Origin: Alphaproteobacteria bacterium UBA1303
GTDB lineage: Bacteria > Pseudomonadota > Alphaproteobacteria > Micropepsales > Micropepsaceae
Assembly (NCBI GenBank): GCA_002307315.1
Contig: DBTZ01000005.1
Coordinates: forward strand, 1-40,552
Direction of reading: 5' to 3'
Length of the DNA stretch: 40,552 nt
Made by a program: the position numbers and the translations under genes. Shown piece after piece: positions 1 to 7,440 of this stretch (its first letter is position 1; each line of letters opens with the position of its first letter). Below the pieces are notes generated by a model, which saw nothing but the letters and a program-made list of their open reading frames with translations, searched no databases and was not told where the DNA came from.

Positions 1-140
1 CCGCTTCGCACTTTTCCGAATGCGCTCCGTCGGCCTTCCCGGTTTCCCAGTGACCGAACGGAAAAAATTTGCCGCTCACAGTTGCGGGGGCAGCCGCGGG
101 AATTCCGCCCGCGTTCCCTTAGCCGATGTGCCGGGAGAAC
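1..140 (-). promoter_or_regulatory. Cobalamin (B12) riboswitch, 3' end cut by the window edge
   Basis: Read on the minus strand, this stretch carries the conserved core of the adenosylcobalamin aptamer: GGGAACGCGGG, then the B12 box GCTGCCCCCGCAACTGT at about 91-75, GAGCGG, then CACTGGG (about 53-46) and GGGAAGGC (about 40-33). The 5' strand GGTTCTCCCGG begins at the last base of the stop codon of the upstream gene. The final part of the aptamer and any expression platform lie left of position 1, so the controlled gene is outside the window. In this class, B12 binding normally lowers expression of downstream transport or cobalamin-synthesis genes; a btuB-type receptor or cob gene is the likely target, which is inference. 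Confidence 0.9.
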
Positions 141-983
141 CTAATGGGATGGGGGGGGCTTCGCAAGCGCCCTCGCCTCGCGCGCCACCGCACCGAGGCT
201 TTGTGCGGTGTCGGCCAACCAGGGACCGGGGCACATCAACGGCGTCAGGTTGGCAAAGGCGCGATGGGTTTTGCCGTCGAGCGCGCGAAGCGCGGGATGA
301 CGCAAGATTTGATAGGCCCTGCCCGTCCCGTTGCGTTCTTCGTCGGAAAAAATCAGCAATTCCGGTGCCTTGGCGACGACGGTTTCCACCGGAATTGTTC
401 CCGCCGGCGACGCCCCCAGTGCCGGTGCGACGTTGCGGATGCCCGCCGCCGCGAGCAATTCGTCGGCGGCGGCGCCGGCACCGGCATAGCCGTTGGGCTG
501 GTACAGGATGGCGCCGACCGGCGGGGACGGCGCCCGCGCCTTCGCCGCCGCAAGCTTGCGGTCCATATCGGCGAGCAGCGCCTCGGCTCGGCTTTGCGCA
601 CCCAACCGCGCTCCCAGCATGCGGGTGATGCGGCGCACATCCGCCAGCGAGTTCGCCCACGGCACGTCGAACACGGGAATTTTCAACCGCTCCAAATTGG
701 CGTGCAAACGCGGGTTGACCCCCTCGTACATCACCACCAGATCGGGCTTCAACGCCAACACGGTTTCGGTATCGGGATGGATAACGAGGATGCCGGCGGC
801 CCGGTCGGCGATAGTCGAAACCACCGGATGACGATCAGTCGCCTCGAACGAGAGTGCGGCGATGTTGGCACGCGAAACCAGACGGTAAACGTATTCGTCG
901 GTACACAGAAACGTCGAAACCACCCGCCTGGGCGACGCCGCGACCGGCGAAAAAATAACCATCGCACCAAACAAAATTATCAA
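141..983 (-). CDS. Periplasmic ABC-transporter substrate-binding protein, BtuF-like
   Basis: A protein of about 280 residues of the periplasmic binding protein family (PF01497 type) that presents B12 or iron-siderophore complexes to an ABC importer. Visible signs are an N-terminal hydrophobic stretch ending VAAS, then SPRRVVSTFLCTDEYVYRL, repeated phrases of the fold such as KPDLVVMYEG and APELLIFSDEE, and a long mid-protein helix (RAEALLADMDRKLAAAKA). A cobalamin riboswitch follows the stop codon at once, which favours B12 as the ligand. The frame stays open up to 1118, but that would add an unlikely basic leader and run into the divergent gene. The TTG at 983 gives a compact signal peptide; ATG at 962 is an alternative, so the start is uncertain. 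No permease or ATPase is seen beside it; they may lie to the left. Confidence 0.8.
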   Translation of the reverse strand: MIILFGAMVIFSPVAASPRRVVSTFLCTDEYVYRLVSRANIAALSFEATDRHPVVSTIADRAAGILVIHPDTETVLALKPDLVVMYEGVNPRLHANLERLKIPVFDVPWANSLADVRRITRMLGARLGAQSRAEALLADMDRKLAAAKARAPSPPVGAILYQPNGYAGAGAAADELLAAAGIRNVAPALGASPAGTIPVETVVAKAPELLIFSDEERNGTGRAYQILRHPALRALDGKTHRAFANLTPLMCPGPWLADTAQSLGAVAREARALAKPPPSH

Positions 984-1062
984 ACTTTCGCGAACGGCGC
1001 GGTTCGGGTTGTATCGCCGCCGCCGTCGCTTTATCTGTTTGCCTGACGAGGGGAAGTACGTC

Positions 1063-2913
1063 ATGCGCAGGTTCCTGGCCGCCGTTTTCTTTGCGCTCGC
1101 CGGTCTTGCGGAAACCAACGCCGCCTTGGCTGCCCCGTCGGTTGCACAAATTCTCGACGCTTACAAGACCGCGACCGGCGGCACCGCCTGGAACGGCAAA
1201 GCCGCGCTCGAAACCGATTACGACATCATCGGCTACGGCTTGACCGGAACGGTACACGAGTTGATCGACCTGTCCGACGGCCGCAACATCGGAACCTACA
1301 CCTTGGGACCGACCGCCGGCGCGCGAGGCTTCGACGGCGTGCATCCCTGGCAGAAGGACATGTCGGGCGCGATTTCCCTGCAGCAAGGCGGCGACGCGCA
1401 GGAAATGGCGATCAATCAAGCCTATCGCGACGCCAACGCCTGGTGGCGCCCCGACCGCGGCGGCGCCAAAATCGCCGCCACGGAGAACACGGAAAACGGC
1501 AGGCTGCATTACGTGCTGACCGTCGAACCGAAGGGAGGCAAGCCGTTCGATGCCTGGTTCGACGCGGAAACCCGCTACCTGACGAAGACCATCGAGCATC
1601 AAGGAGCCGAGACCGTCGTCACCGTATATGCGGCCTATCGCCCGATCGACGGTGTGATGCTGGCCGGACAAATCGTCACCGTCAACGGCAGTGAAGCGTA
1701 TCGCCGCACACTCACCCTGGTAAACGCGCGGTTCGCAGCTCCGCCGGATGACGGCGCCTTTGCACCGCCGCCGAGCGATCCCGGAGAGATTCGGATCAAA
1801 GACAAAGCGGCGGCCGTCACGCTGCCGATCCAACTGATCAACAATCATATCTACGGCAAGGTGATGCTCGACGGCAAAGGCCCGTTTCTGTTCATTTTCG
1901 ATACCGGCGGCCACGACATCGTCACCCCGCCGCTGGCCAAGCAACTCGGGCTTAATATCATCGGCACATTGCCCGGCTCCGGCGTCGGCGAAGGCATCGT
2001 CGATGCCGGCTTCGCCCACGTCCGCCGTGTCGCTATCGGCGATGCCTCGATCGAAAATCAGACGTTCGTCGCCATGTCGCTGGAAACGCTGACCGATATC
2101 GAGGGGGCGCCGTTGCCCGGCATGATCGGCTATGAAACCTTCAGCCGTTTCGTCGTCCGCATCGACTATGTCGCGAAAACCTTAAGCCTGATCGATCCCG
2201 ACCGCTTCGTTTCCACGGACGCCGGCATCGAGATTCCCTTTGTCTTCAACGGGCATGTTCCCGAAGTCGCCGGCACCTTCGAAGGAATTCCGGCGAAATT
2301 CGACATCGATACCGGATCGCGCAACGAACTGACTCTGACCAAGCCGTTTGCCGAGGCAAACGGTCTGCGCGCCAAGCATCCCAAGGGGGTCGAAGCGATG
2401 GATGGCTGGGGCATCGGCGGGCCGACGTTCGGCTATGTCACCCGGGCCGACGAAATGACCATCGGTCCGGTCAGGATCGAAGAGGTGGTGACCTCGTTCG
2501 CGACCCAAGGCAAAGGAGCCTTTGCCAGAGACGATTACCAGGGCAACGTCGGCGGTGGCATTCTCAAACGCTTCATCGTCACCCTCGATTATCGCCGCCA
2601 GAAAATGTACCTCAAAGCGCAGCCAGCTCCGGTTGCCGACACCGGCACCTACGACCGAGCCGGCTTGTGGTTCAACGCCGCGCGGCGGGGATACGTTATC
2701 GTCGACGTCGTCAAGGGTTCGCCGGCCGAAGACGCCGGTCTCAGAATGGGGAACGTCATCGTTGCGGTCGACGGCCAGTCGATCGACGAGATTCCGCTTT
2801 ACGACCTCCGCCAGCGCCTGCGCTGCGCCGCGCCCGGCACCCAGGTAAAACTGAAGATCAAAGACGGCTACAAAACGAAATTCGTTCGGCTGACCTTGCG
2901 CGACCAATTCTGA
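1063..2913 (+). CDS. Exported retropepsin-like aspartyl protease with C-terminal PDZ domain
   Basis: A 616-residue secreted protein. The ATG at 1063 follows GAGGGGAAG and gives a clean signal peptide (MRRFLAAVFFALAGLAETNA). Residues about 25-235 form a beta-rich region without a recognised catalytic motif. Two aspartyl-protease half domains follow, each with a DTG: FIFDTGG at about 280 and FDIDTGS at about 416. A PDZ domain fills about 545-616 (GSPAEDAGLRMGNVIVAVDG). Two DTG motifs in one chain let it form a complete active site within one molecule, whereas many bacterial single-domain forms must dimerise. PDZ domains usually bind peptide C-termini, so processing of periplasmic proteins or peptides is likely; the substrate is unknown. 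Its start lies 80 bases from the divergent BtuF-like gene. Confidence 0.82.
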   Translation: MRRFLAAVFFALAGLAETNAALAAPSVAQILDAYKTATGGTAWNGKAALETDYDIIGYGLTGTVHELIDLSDGRNIGTYTLGPTAGARGFDGVHPWQKDMSGAISLQQGGDAQEMAINQAYRDANAWWRPDRGGAKIAATENTENGRLHYVLTVEPKGGKPFDAWFDAETRYLTKTIEHQGAETVVTVYAAYRPIDGVMLAGQIVTVNGSEAYRRTLTLVNARFAAPPDDGAFAPPPSDPGEIRIKDKAAAVTLPIQLINNHIYGKVMLDGKGPFLFIFDTGGHDIVTPPLAKQLGLNIIGTLPGSGVGEGIVDAGFAHVRRVAIGDASIENQTFVAMSLETLTDIEGAPLPGMIGYETFSRFVVRIDYVAKTLSLIDPDRFVSTDAGIEIPFVFNGHVPEVAGTFEGIPAKFDIDTGSRNELTLTKPFAEANGLRAKHPKGVEAMDGWGIGGPTFGYVTRADEMTIGPVRIEEVVTSFATQGKGAFARDDYQGNVGGGILKRFIVTLDYRRQKMYLKAQPAPVADTGTYDRAGLWFNAARRGYVIVDVVKGSPAEDAGLRMGNVIVAVDGQSIDEIPLYDLRQRLRCAAPGTQVKLKIKDGYKTKFVRLTLRDQF

Positions 2914-3120
2914 TCGGTTCGGCCGGAATCGACATCCCCATTCGGCTGACAGGGGAAACATGCGACAAACCATCCCAGCGGCGGTTTCCGGTTACCGCCG
3001 CAATCGGGCGGGCGCGACAATTTCAACTTGTCAGGGGCAGCCAAATTCGCCAAGACAAACATGTGCTAAGGGCGCTAGCATGGCGCTGACGCGAGCGAGT
3101 CACCCGTAGAGGCAAATCCG

Positions 3121-4614
3121 TTGAGCGCATTCATCGATGCCCGTGCCGTTCCTTCGGGACAGGCTGTTGAGACCGATCTGGCGATCGTCGGCGGCGGGCC
3201 GGTGGGTATTTCGCTGGCGCTGTTGCTGGCGGGGGCGCATTTCCGTGTCATGCTGCTGGAAAGCGGCGCCCTGGAGTTCGACGAAAAGACCCAGGATTTG
3301 TACAAAGGCACGCTGGCCGGCGACGCCTATTTGCCGCTCGAAGCTTCGCGTTTACGCTACCTCGGCGGCAGTTCCAATCACTGGGGCGGCTGGAGCCGGC
3401 CGCTCGACGAAGCCGATTTCGAAAAACGCGAATGGCTGCCCCATTCCGGTTGGCCGTTTTCGCGCAAGACACTGATGCCCTATTTTGCTCGCGCCCAGGC
3501 GCTGTGCGAAACCGGGTCTTACCTCTACGACGGGGTGAAACGGCAACTGACCGAGCCGGAGATTGCGCTCGGCGAGGGCGGCATCGATACCCGCTGGTTC
3601 CAGTTCAGCAAGACCAAGAACGACGTACTGCCGACCCATTTCGGCGAACGCTACGCGAACGACCTCAAGCGCATCGGCAATTTAAGGGTCTACGTCAACG
3701 CCAACGTCACCCGCCTGCGCCTGGCGCGCGACGGCAATCGGTTGAAAACCATCAAAGTGGCGACGCTGAACGGCAAGCGCTTCACCGTCAAATCGAAGTT
3801 CGTCGTGCTTGCGACCGGCGGCATCGAGGTGCCGCGGTTGATGCTGGCATCGAACGACGTAAAAAGATGCGGCGTCGGCAACGAAAACGATCTGGTCGGC
3901 CGCTTCTTCGCCGACCACCCCTGCCCACGCGACGTCGGCACCCTGGTGATCTTCGACGGCCGGATGCCCGGCTATTACCTCGGCACCGTTCCGGTGCGCG
4001 GCACCGTCATGCGCGCCTCGTTTACCCCGCGCGAGGATTACCGTCTGAAGCATCCGGTAATGGGATCGCAGACCACCGTCGAATACCGCGACGAACTCGA
4101 CGCCATCGGCAAAGCGGCGGTGGCGGCCACCGCTTCGGCGCTCGGCGTCGCCTCCTCGCATGCCGCCGTCTTCGCGCTCGGCTGCGGGCTGGAACCGGCG
4201 CCCGATCCCGACCGCCGGCTGACCCTCGACCATGCCCGCGACGCGCTCGGCATGCCGCGGCTCAAGCTCTCCATGCGCATCAACGATGCCGACTTCGCCC
4301 ATTATCGCAAAAGCCTGGCCGAACTCGGCCGTCAGTTGCTCGCCGCGCGCGTCGGCATGCTGCGGCTGAACCTCAAGGAACGCGGCCAGTGGCTCGAAGG
4401 CCTCGACTGGGGCAACCACCACATGGGCTCCACCCGCATGCACGTCGATCCCAAACAAGGCGTGGTCGACGCGACGGGCAAGGTCCATTCGGTCGACAAC
4501 CTGTATATCGCCGGCAGTTCGGTGTTTCCCACCTACGGCGCTTCGAATCCGACGATCAACCTGATCGCGCTTACCGTTCGGCTGGCCGAGCATTTGAAGG
4601 GATTGTTCAAATGA
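3121..4614 (+). CDS. GMC-family FAD-dependent oxidoreductase (dehydrogenase large subunit)
   Basis: A 497-residue flavoprotein. The N-terminus has the dinucleotide-binding glycine motif (DLAIVGGGPVGISLALLLAG, followed by an acidic residue in LLES). GGSSNHWGGW at about 80 and the C-terminal HHMGSTRM - DNLYIAGSSVFPTYGASNPT - NLIALTVRLAEHL block are typical of the glucose-methanol-choline oxidoreductases that oxidise sugars or alcohols. The start is TTG at 3121, preceded by GTAGAGG at suitable distance. Its stop overlaps the ATG of the next gene (ATGA), so the two are translationally coupled. Known membrane dehydrogenases of this type (fructose, gluconate or sorbitol dehydrogenases) pair a GMC subunit with a small twin-arginine subunit that carries the folded complex through the Tat pathway; this gene has no signal peptide of its own, which fits. 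Substrate unknown; no cytochrome subunit is adjacent. Confidence 0.85.
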   Translation: MSAFIDARAVPSGQAVETDLAIVGGGPVGISLALLLAGAHFRVMLLESGALEFDEKTQDLYKGTLAGDAYLPLEASRLRYLGGSSNHWGGWSRPLDEADFEKREWLPHSGWPFSRKTLMPYFARAQALCETGSYLYDGVKRQLTEPEIALGEGGIDTRWFQFSKTKNDVLPTHFGERYANDLKRIGNLRVYVNANVTRLRLARDGNRLKTIKVATLNGKRFTVKSKFVVLATGGIEVPRLMLASNDVKRCGVGNENDLVGRFFADHPCPRDVGTLVIFDGRMPGYYLGTVPVRGTVMRASFTPREDYRLKHPVMGSQTTVEYRDELDAIGKAAVAATASALGVASSHAAVFALGCGLEPAPDPDRRLTLDHARDALGMPRLKLSMRINDADFAHYRKSLAELGRQLLAARVGMLRLNLKERGQWLEGLDWGNHHMGSTRMHVDPKQGVVDATGKVHSVDNLYIAGSSVFPTYGASNPTINLIALTVRLAEHLKGLFK

Positions 4615-4976
4615 AACTTGCGCTGTCCCGGCGGACGCTTTTGATCGGCGGCGGCGTTGCCGTGGTTGCCGGCGTGGCTGCGGTGGAAGGCCCGCGGCTG
4701 TTCCGCAAGCGCTATGCGCCCAGTCCCTACGACGATCTTCTCGACAAACTCGACGACCGCGACGCCTGCGCCCAGATCGGCGAACGCGCCCTGGCCGGCA
4801 AGGCCCATTTCGACGCCGACAAAGTGGCGGACACGTTGCGCGACCGGCTGCACCACCGCCGGCTCAATCGGGTGATGGTGGAAGACGCCGAACAAAAACG
4901 GGTGGCCGAAAACGCCGGCTGGGTGATGCCGGAAACCTTGTCGCTGCTGTGCGCTCTGGCCGCTAAGGCCGGGTGA
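4611..4976 (+). CDS. Small twin-arginine signal protein, probable subunit of the upstream GMC dehydrogenase
   Basis: A 121-residue protein that starts on the ATGA overlap with the GMC oxidoreductase. It opens with a twin-arginine signal (LSRRTLLIGGG, then a short hydrophobic stretch to about residue 25), followed by a mostly helical, charged region (DDLLDKLDDRDACAQIGERAL) and ends WVMPETLSLLCALAAKAG. The pairing, size and Tat signal recall the small subunits of GMC-type sugar dehydrogenases, which escort the cofactor-loaded large subunit across the membrane. Sequence identity to any named subunit cannot be judged here, so the role is inferred from context. Its last 14 bases overlap the convergent deacetylase gene. 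Confidence 0.75.
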   Translation: MKLALSRRTLLIGGGVAVVAGVAAVEGPRLFRKRYAPSPYDDLLDKLDDRDACAQIGERALAGKAHFDADKVADTLRDRLHHRRLNRVMVEDAEQKRVAENAGWVMPETLSLLCALAAKAG

Positions 4977-6003
4977 GACTCGCCACCGGAACGCCCATTT
5001 CGCGCTCGGTCTTCATGCGAATGGCGTCCTTGATCCGCACCAATCGCACGCCTTTCAGGTTCGCGCACCAGCGCGCCACCAGCGTCAGCGTCACGTCGTG
5101 GGGATGACCGATCGCCAGCGCCACGCCGTTGCGTTTGGCGATGCGTTCCAGTTCGGCCAACCGCGTCGTCACCTCCTCGGCGGTCTGAACGTCGTCGAGG
5201 AACACGTCGCGCCCGGCGCTGGCTACCCCGAAGGCCCGCGCCACCGCCGCAGCCTGCGAACGCGGCGAGGTGACGGAATCGAGGAAGAAAATGTGCCGGT
5301 CGTAGAGTTCCGCCATCACCGGCGCCAGCGCGGCTTTGCTTTCGGTGAAGCGGCTGCCCATGTGATTATTGATGCCGACATAACCGGGCACCCGCGACAG
5401 GTTCCAATCGAGCCGGCGGACGATTTCCTCGCGCGGATCGGACACCATCAACGCCATCGGGCCGGGATCGGCATCGGCCTCGGCTTGCATCGGCAAATGC
5501 ACCATCACGTCGTGGCCGGCGCGCGCCGCCGCTTTGGCCAGCACCGGCGTGGTGTCGGCGTAGGGCAGAAACGACAGCGCCACCTCCGCCGGCAGGGCGA
5601 TGGCGCGGCGGGAGCCGCTTTCGTTCGGCCCCATGTCGTCGATCACGATGGCGATGGCGGGAAGTTGCGCCTGCGGAGCGGCCGCTACCGACGGCGCCTG
5701 CATCCAGGCGGGGATCGCTTGCGGCTTGACCGGATAGAGCACCGCCGGCCGGTATGCGCTGGCCGGGAACCCCGACAACACCAGCCGGACGACGGACGGC
5801 CTGACCGCTTCGCCGCTCGCCTGCGCTTCCATCGCCCCATTGGGCGAAAAATGCCGGCCGATTTCAGGCAGTCCCGCAAGCACACTTTTGCCGCCGATAG
5901 CCACCGCCAGCGCCAGCACGAACCAGAACGTTCCTTCCACCCCGCGCAGCGCGCGCGACGGAATTTTTTTCTGCGGACTGCGAATCACCTTGATCCGAAA
6001 CAT
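4963..6003 (-). CDS. Divergent polysaccharide deacetylase family protein (YibQ-like)
   Basis: A 346-residue protein with one N-terminal membrane segment (FWFVLALAVAIGG, about 26-38) and a linker rich in Ala and Pro. The catalytic-type domain runs from about 115 to the end: AIVIDDMGPNESGSRRAI, LSFLPYADTTP, VMVHLPMQAE, GINNHMGSRFTES, FFLDSVTSP, AIGHPHDVT. These match the divergent polysaccharide deacetylase family (DUF610/YibQ, PF04748), whose members keep Asp and His residues of the NodB fold and are usually periplasmic. In alphaproteobacteria the family often sits beside the C-terminal protease ctpA and nudix rppH; here it does not. The start at 6003 has only a weak ribosome-binding site. Natural substrate unknown. 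Confidence 0.85.
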   Translation of the reverse strand: MFRIKVIRSPQKKIPSRALRGVEGTFWFVLALAVAIGGKSVLAGLPEIGRHFSPNGAMEAQASGEAVRPSVVRLVLSGFPASAYRPAVLYPVKPQAIPAWMQAPSVAAAPQAQLPAIAIVIDDMGPNESGSRRAIALPAEVALSFLPYADTTPVLAKAAARAGHDVMVHLPMQAEADADPGPMALMVSDPREEIVRRLDWNLSRVPGYVGINNHMGSRFTESKAALAPVMAELYDRHIFFLDSVTSPRSQAAAVARAFGVASAGRDVFLDDVQTAEEVTTRLAELERIAKRNGVALAIGHPHDVTLTLVARWCANLKGVRLVRIKDAIRMKTEREMGVPVASLTRP

Positions 6004-6068
6004 AGCTATGTACTGCCCGGATCGCAGAAACTGTCAACAGGGAAAGTCCTTGCGGCGTATGAGATATT

Positions 6069-6233
6069 TCATTTCGTCAACAGGGCGGCGGCACCGCCGA
6101 GATGATACGGCCAGATCAAAAATGCCAACGCGCCCGGCCAAAAGGCCAGCTTGCAATAGCCGACGGTGAACAGCCATCCGACGAGCCAGAACGCCCCGCC
6201 GCAGCCGCCGCGATGAACCACCTTCAAAGCCAT
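6069..6233 (-). CDS. Small membrane protein, about 54 residues
   Basis: A short frame that begins 28 bases after the stop of the S1/P1-type gene and reads in the same direction. It contains two hydrophobic segments (AFWLVGWLFTVGYCKLAFW and GALAFLIWPYHLGGAAA), which form a likely helical hairpin in the inner membrane. The sequence AAAAAGGAG touches the ATG directly, which is too close for a normal ribosome-binding site. The TTG two codons later would have the usual spacing of six bases and may be the true start. Small proteins of this style (…GWLF…GFWxGxLAxxIWPYYLG) are common in alphaproteobacteria but have no known function. Co-transcription with the upstream gene is likely. Confidence 0.55.
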   Translation of the reverse strand: MALKVVHRGGCGGAFWLVGWLFTVGYCKLAFWPGALAFLIWPYHLGGAAALLTK

Positions 6234-6261
6234 CTCCTTTTTGTCCAAATCCGTGCCCCCC

Positions 6262-7254
6262 TCAATAGGCCGGCGGCGGCTCGACCTTGCCCGTCTCGAT
6301 GTCGGATACCGGAACCTCCGGCCAGCCGACCTTGGCCGAGGCACTGTCCTGCCACGCCTTGACGACAAGATCGCGAAGCTCGCCCGCCCCGCGGGCGATT
6401 TGTGCCGCGGTGAAGGCAATGCCGTCCGCCGACGGCGTTTGGGCGGCGAAGGCACCAGTCTTCTCCAGACGGTAAAACGCCGTCACCGCCGCGAACGTTC
6501 CCTTCAAATAGGCGGCGACGCATTTTTCGATCGGATCGTCGCAGACCTTCGACTCCGGCAACGCCTTTGCCACCATCGAACCCGAGACATTGGCGCGCAC
6601 GAATTCGCTTTCCCACGGCCCATGCACCTTTTCGCGGGTGAAGCCTTCGGGATTGGGATAATCGCCCCAGCCGTTATAGTGGACGGTGACGTGCAGAGGC
6701 TGGCTGGCGTCGCCGACGAAATGCGTCCAATAGCCGAGATCGTGGACCGCCACGCGTTCCCGCCGGAGCCGCAGCTTGGCGTAGGCCGCGCGCACGCCGG
6801 CGGTCTTGGCGTTTTTTTCGCCGGCGCGATAGGCGCGATAGAGCGCAAAATCCTTCACCAGCAACTGATAGCCGGCGACGATGCTGTAAGGCAGGTAGCC
6901 CGCCTTGTACTGGGTCTGCCCCACGGCGCGAAGCACGGTATCGTATTCTTCGAGAGTCTCCGGCAAAGCATCGAGCTTGGGGCCGCCGAGCACGGAAAGA
7001 TCGTCGGTCAGATCGACGAAGTGGCCGGGATCGTACGCCTTGTCGCGGGCGACGCCGGCGCCCTTCTGGCGGTCGGCTTCGGGGCCGAGGTAGCCGATTT
7101 CGTCGGCGGCGCCGCGCACGAAAGCGGGTAGCCCGATCGGCAGCGCCTTGACGCCTTCCGCCGCGATCATGCGATGACCGTCGGCGCCCCAGCCTAAGGC
7201 CGGCACGCAAATGACGACGGCAAATGCGAACATCCAGTGCGGCTTGATCGGCAT
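6262..7254 (-). CDS. Exported zinc hydrolase of the S1/P1 nuclease - phospholipase C superfamily
   Basis: A 330-residue protein with a signal peptide ending at VPALG, so that the mature chain begins with or near GWGADGHRMIA. The family's trinuclear zinc site is recognisable: Trp22 and His27, His78 in PGHFVDL, His178-x3-Asp182 in THFVGDASQPLH, His188, and His211-x3-Glu215 in HGPWESEF. S1/P1 nucleases cleave single-stranded DNA and RNA and remove 3' phosphates; the related phospholipases C cleave phospholipids. In P1 the last ligand is Asp, while B. cereus phospholipase C has Glu at that place, as here, so the substrate should not be taken as settled. AGGAG lies seven bases before the ATG. It sits next to a TonB receptor gene and close to purine salvage genes, which favours a nuclease or nucleotidase role. 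Confidence 0.85.
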   Translation of the reverse strand: MPIKPHWMFAFAVVICVPALGWGADGHRMIAAEGVKALPIGLPAFVRGAADEIGYLGPEADRQKGAGVARDKAYDPGHFVDLTDDLSVLGGPKLDALPETLEEYDTVLRAVGQTQYKAGYLPYSIVAGYQLLVKDFALYRAYRAGEKNAKTAGVRAAYAKLRLRRERVAVHDLGYWTHFVGDASQPLHVTVHYNGWGDYPNPEGFTREKVHGPWESEFVRANVSGSMVAKALPESKVCDDPIEKCVAAYLKGTFAAVTAFYRLEKTGAFAAQTPSADGIAFTAAQIARGAGELRDLVVKAWQDSASAKVGWPEVPVSDIETGKVEPPPAY

Positions 7255-7384
7255 GCTGCATCTCCTGTTGTTGCCGGCGCATTGTCGCCCAGTCGGGAAG
7301 CATGCGCAAATTCAATTCCGCGTCATCGCCGCCGCCGTGCGTTTTTTTTCGACAGACTGCCTACGCGGTTTGGGGCCTTCAAAG

Positions 7385-7415
7385 AAAAAAACGGCCGGGG
7401 CTTGGCCCCGGCCGT
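7385..7415 (-). terminator. Intrinsic terminator of the TonB receptor gene
   Basis: A perfect 11-base-pair GC-rich stem (7391-7401 with 7405-7415, loop TTG) is followed on the minus strand by a run of T. It lies 26 bases after the stop of the receptor gene at 7441 and separates it from the S1/P1-type gene, so the two are probably separate transcripts. Confidence 0.85.
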
Positions 7416-7440
7416 ATGCTTTCGGTACCGACAATAGCAA

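Noticed and set aside
3432..4976. A 514-codon plus-strand frame overlapping the GMC gene
   Set aside because: Its first two thirds are an Arg-rich out-of-frame reading of the GMC gene. Only the end, from 4611, is a real gene and is listed separately.
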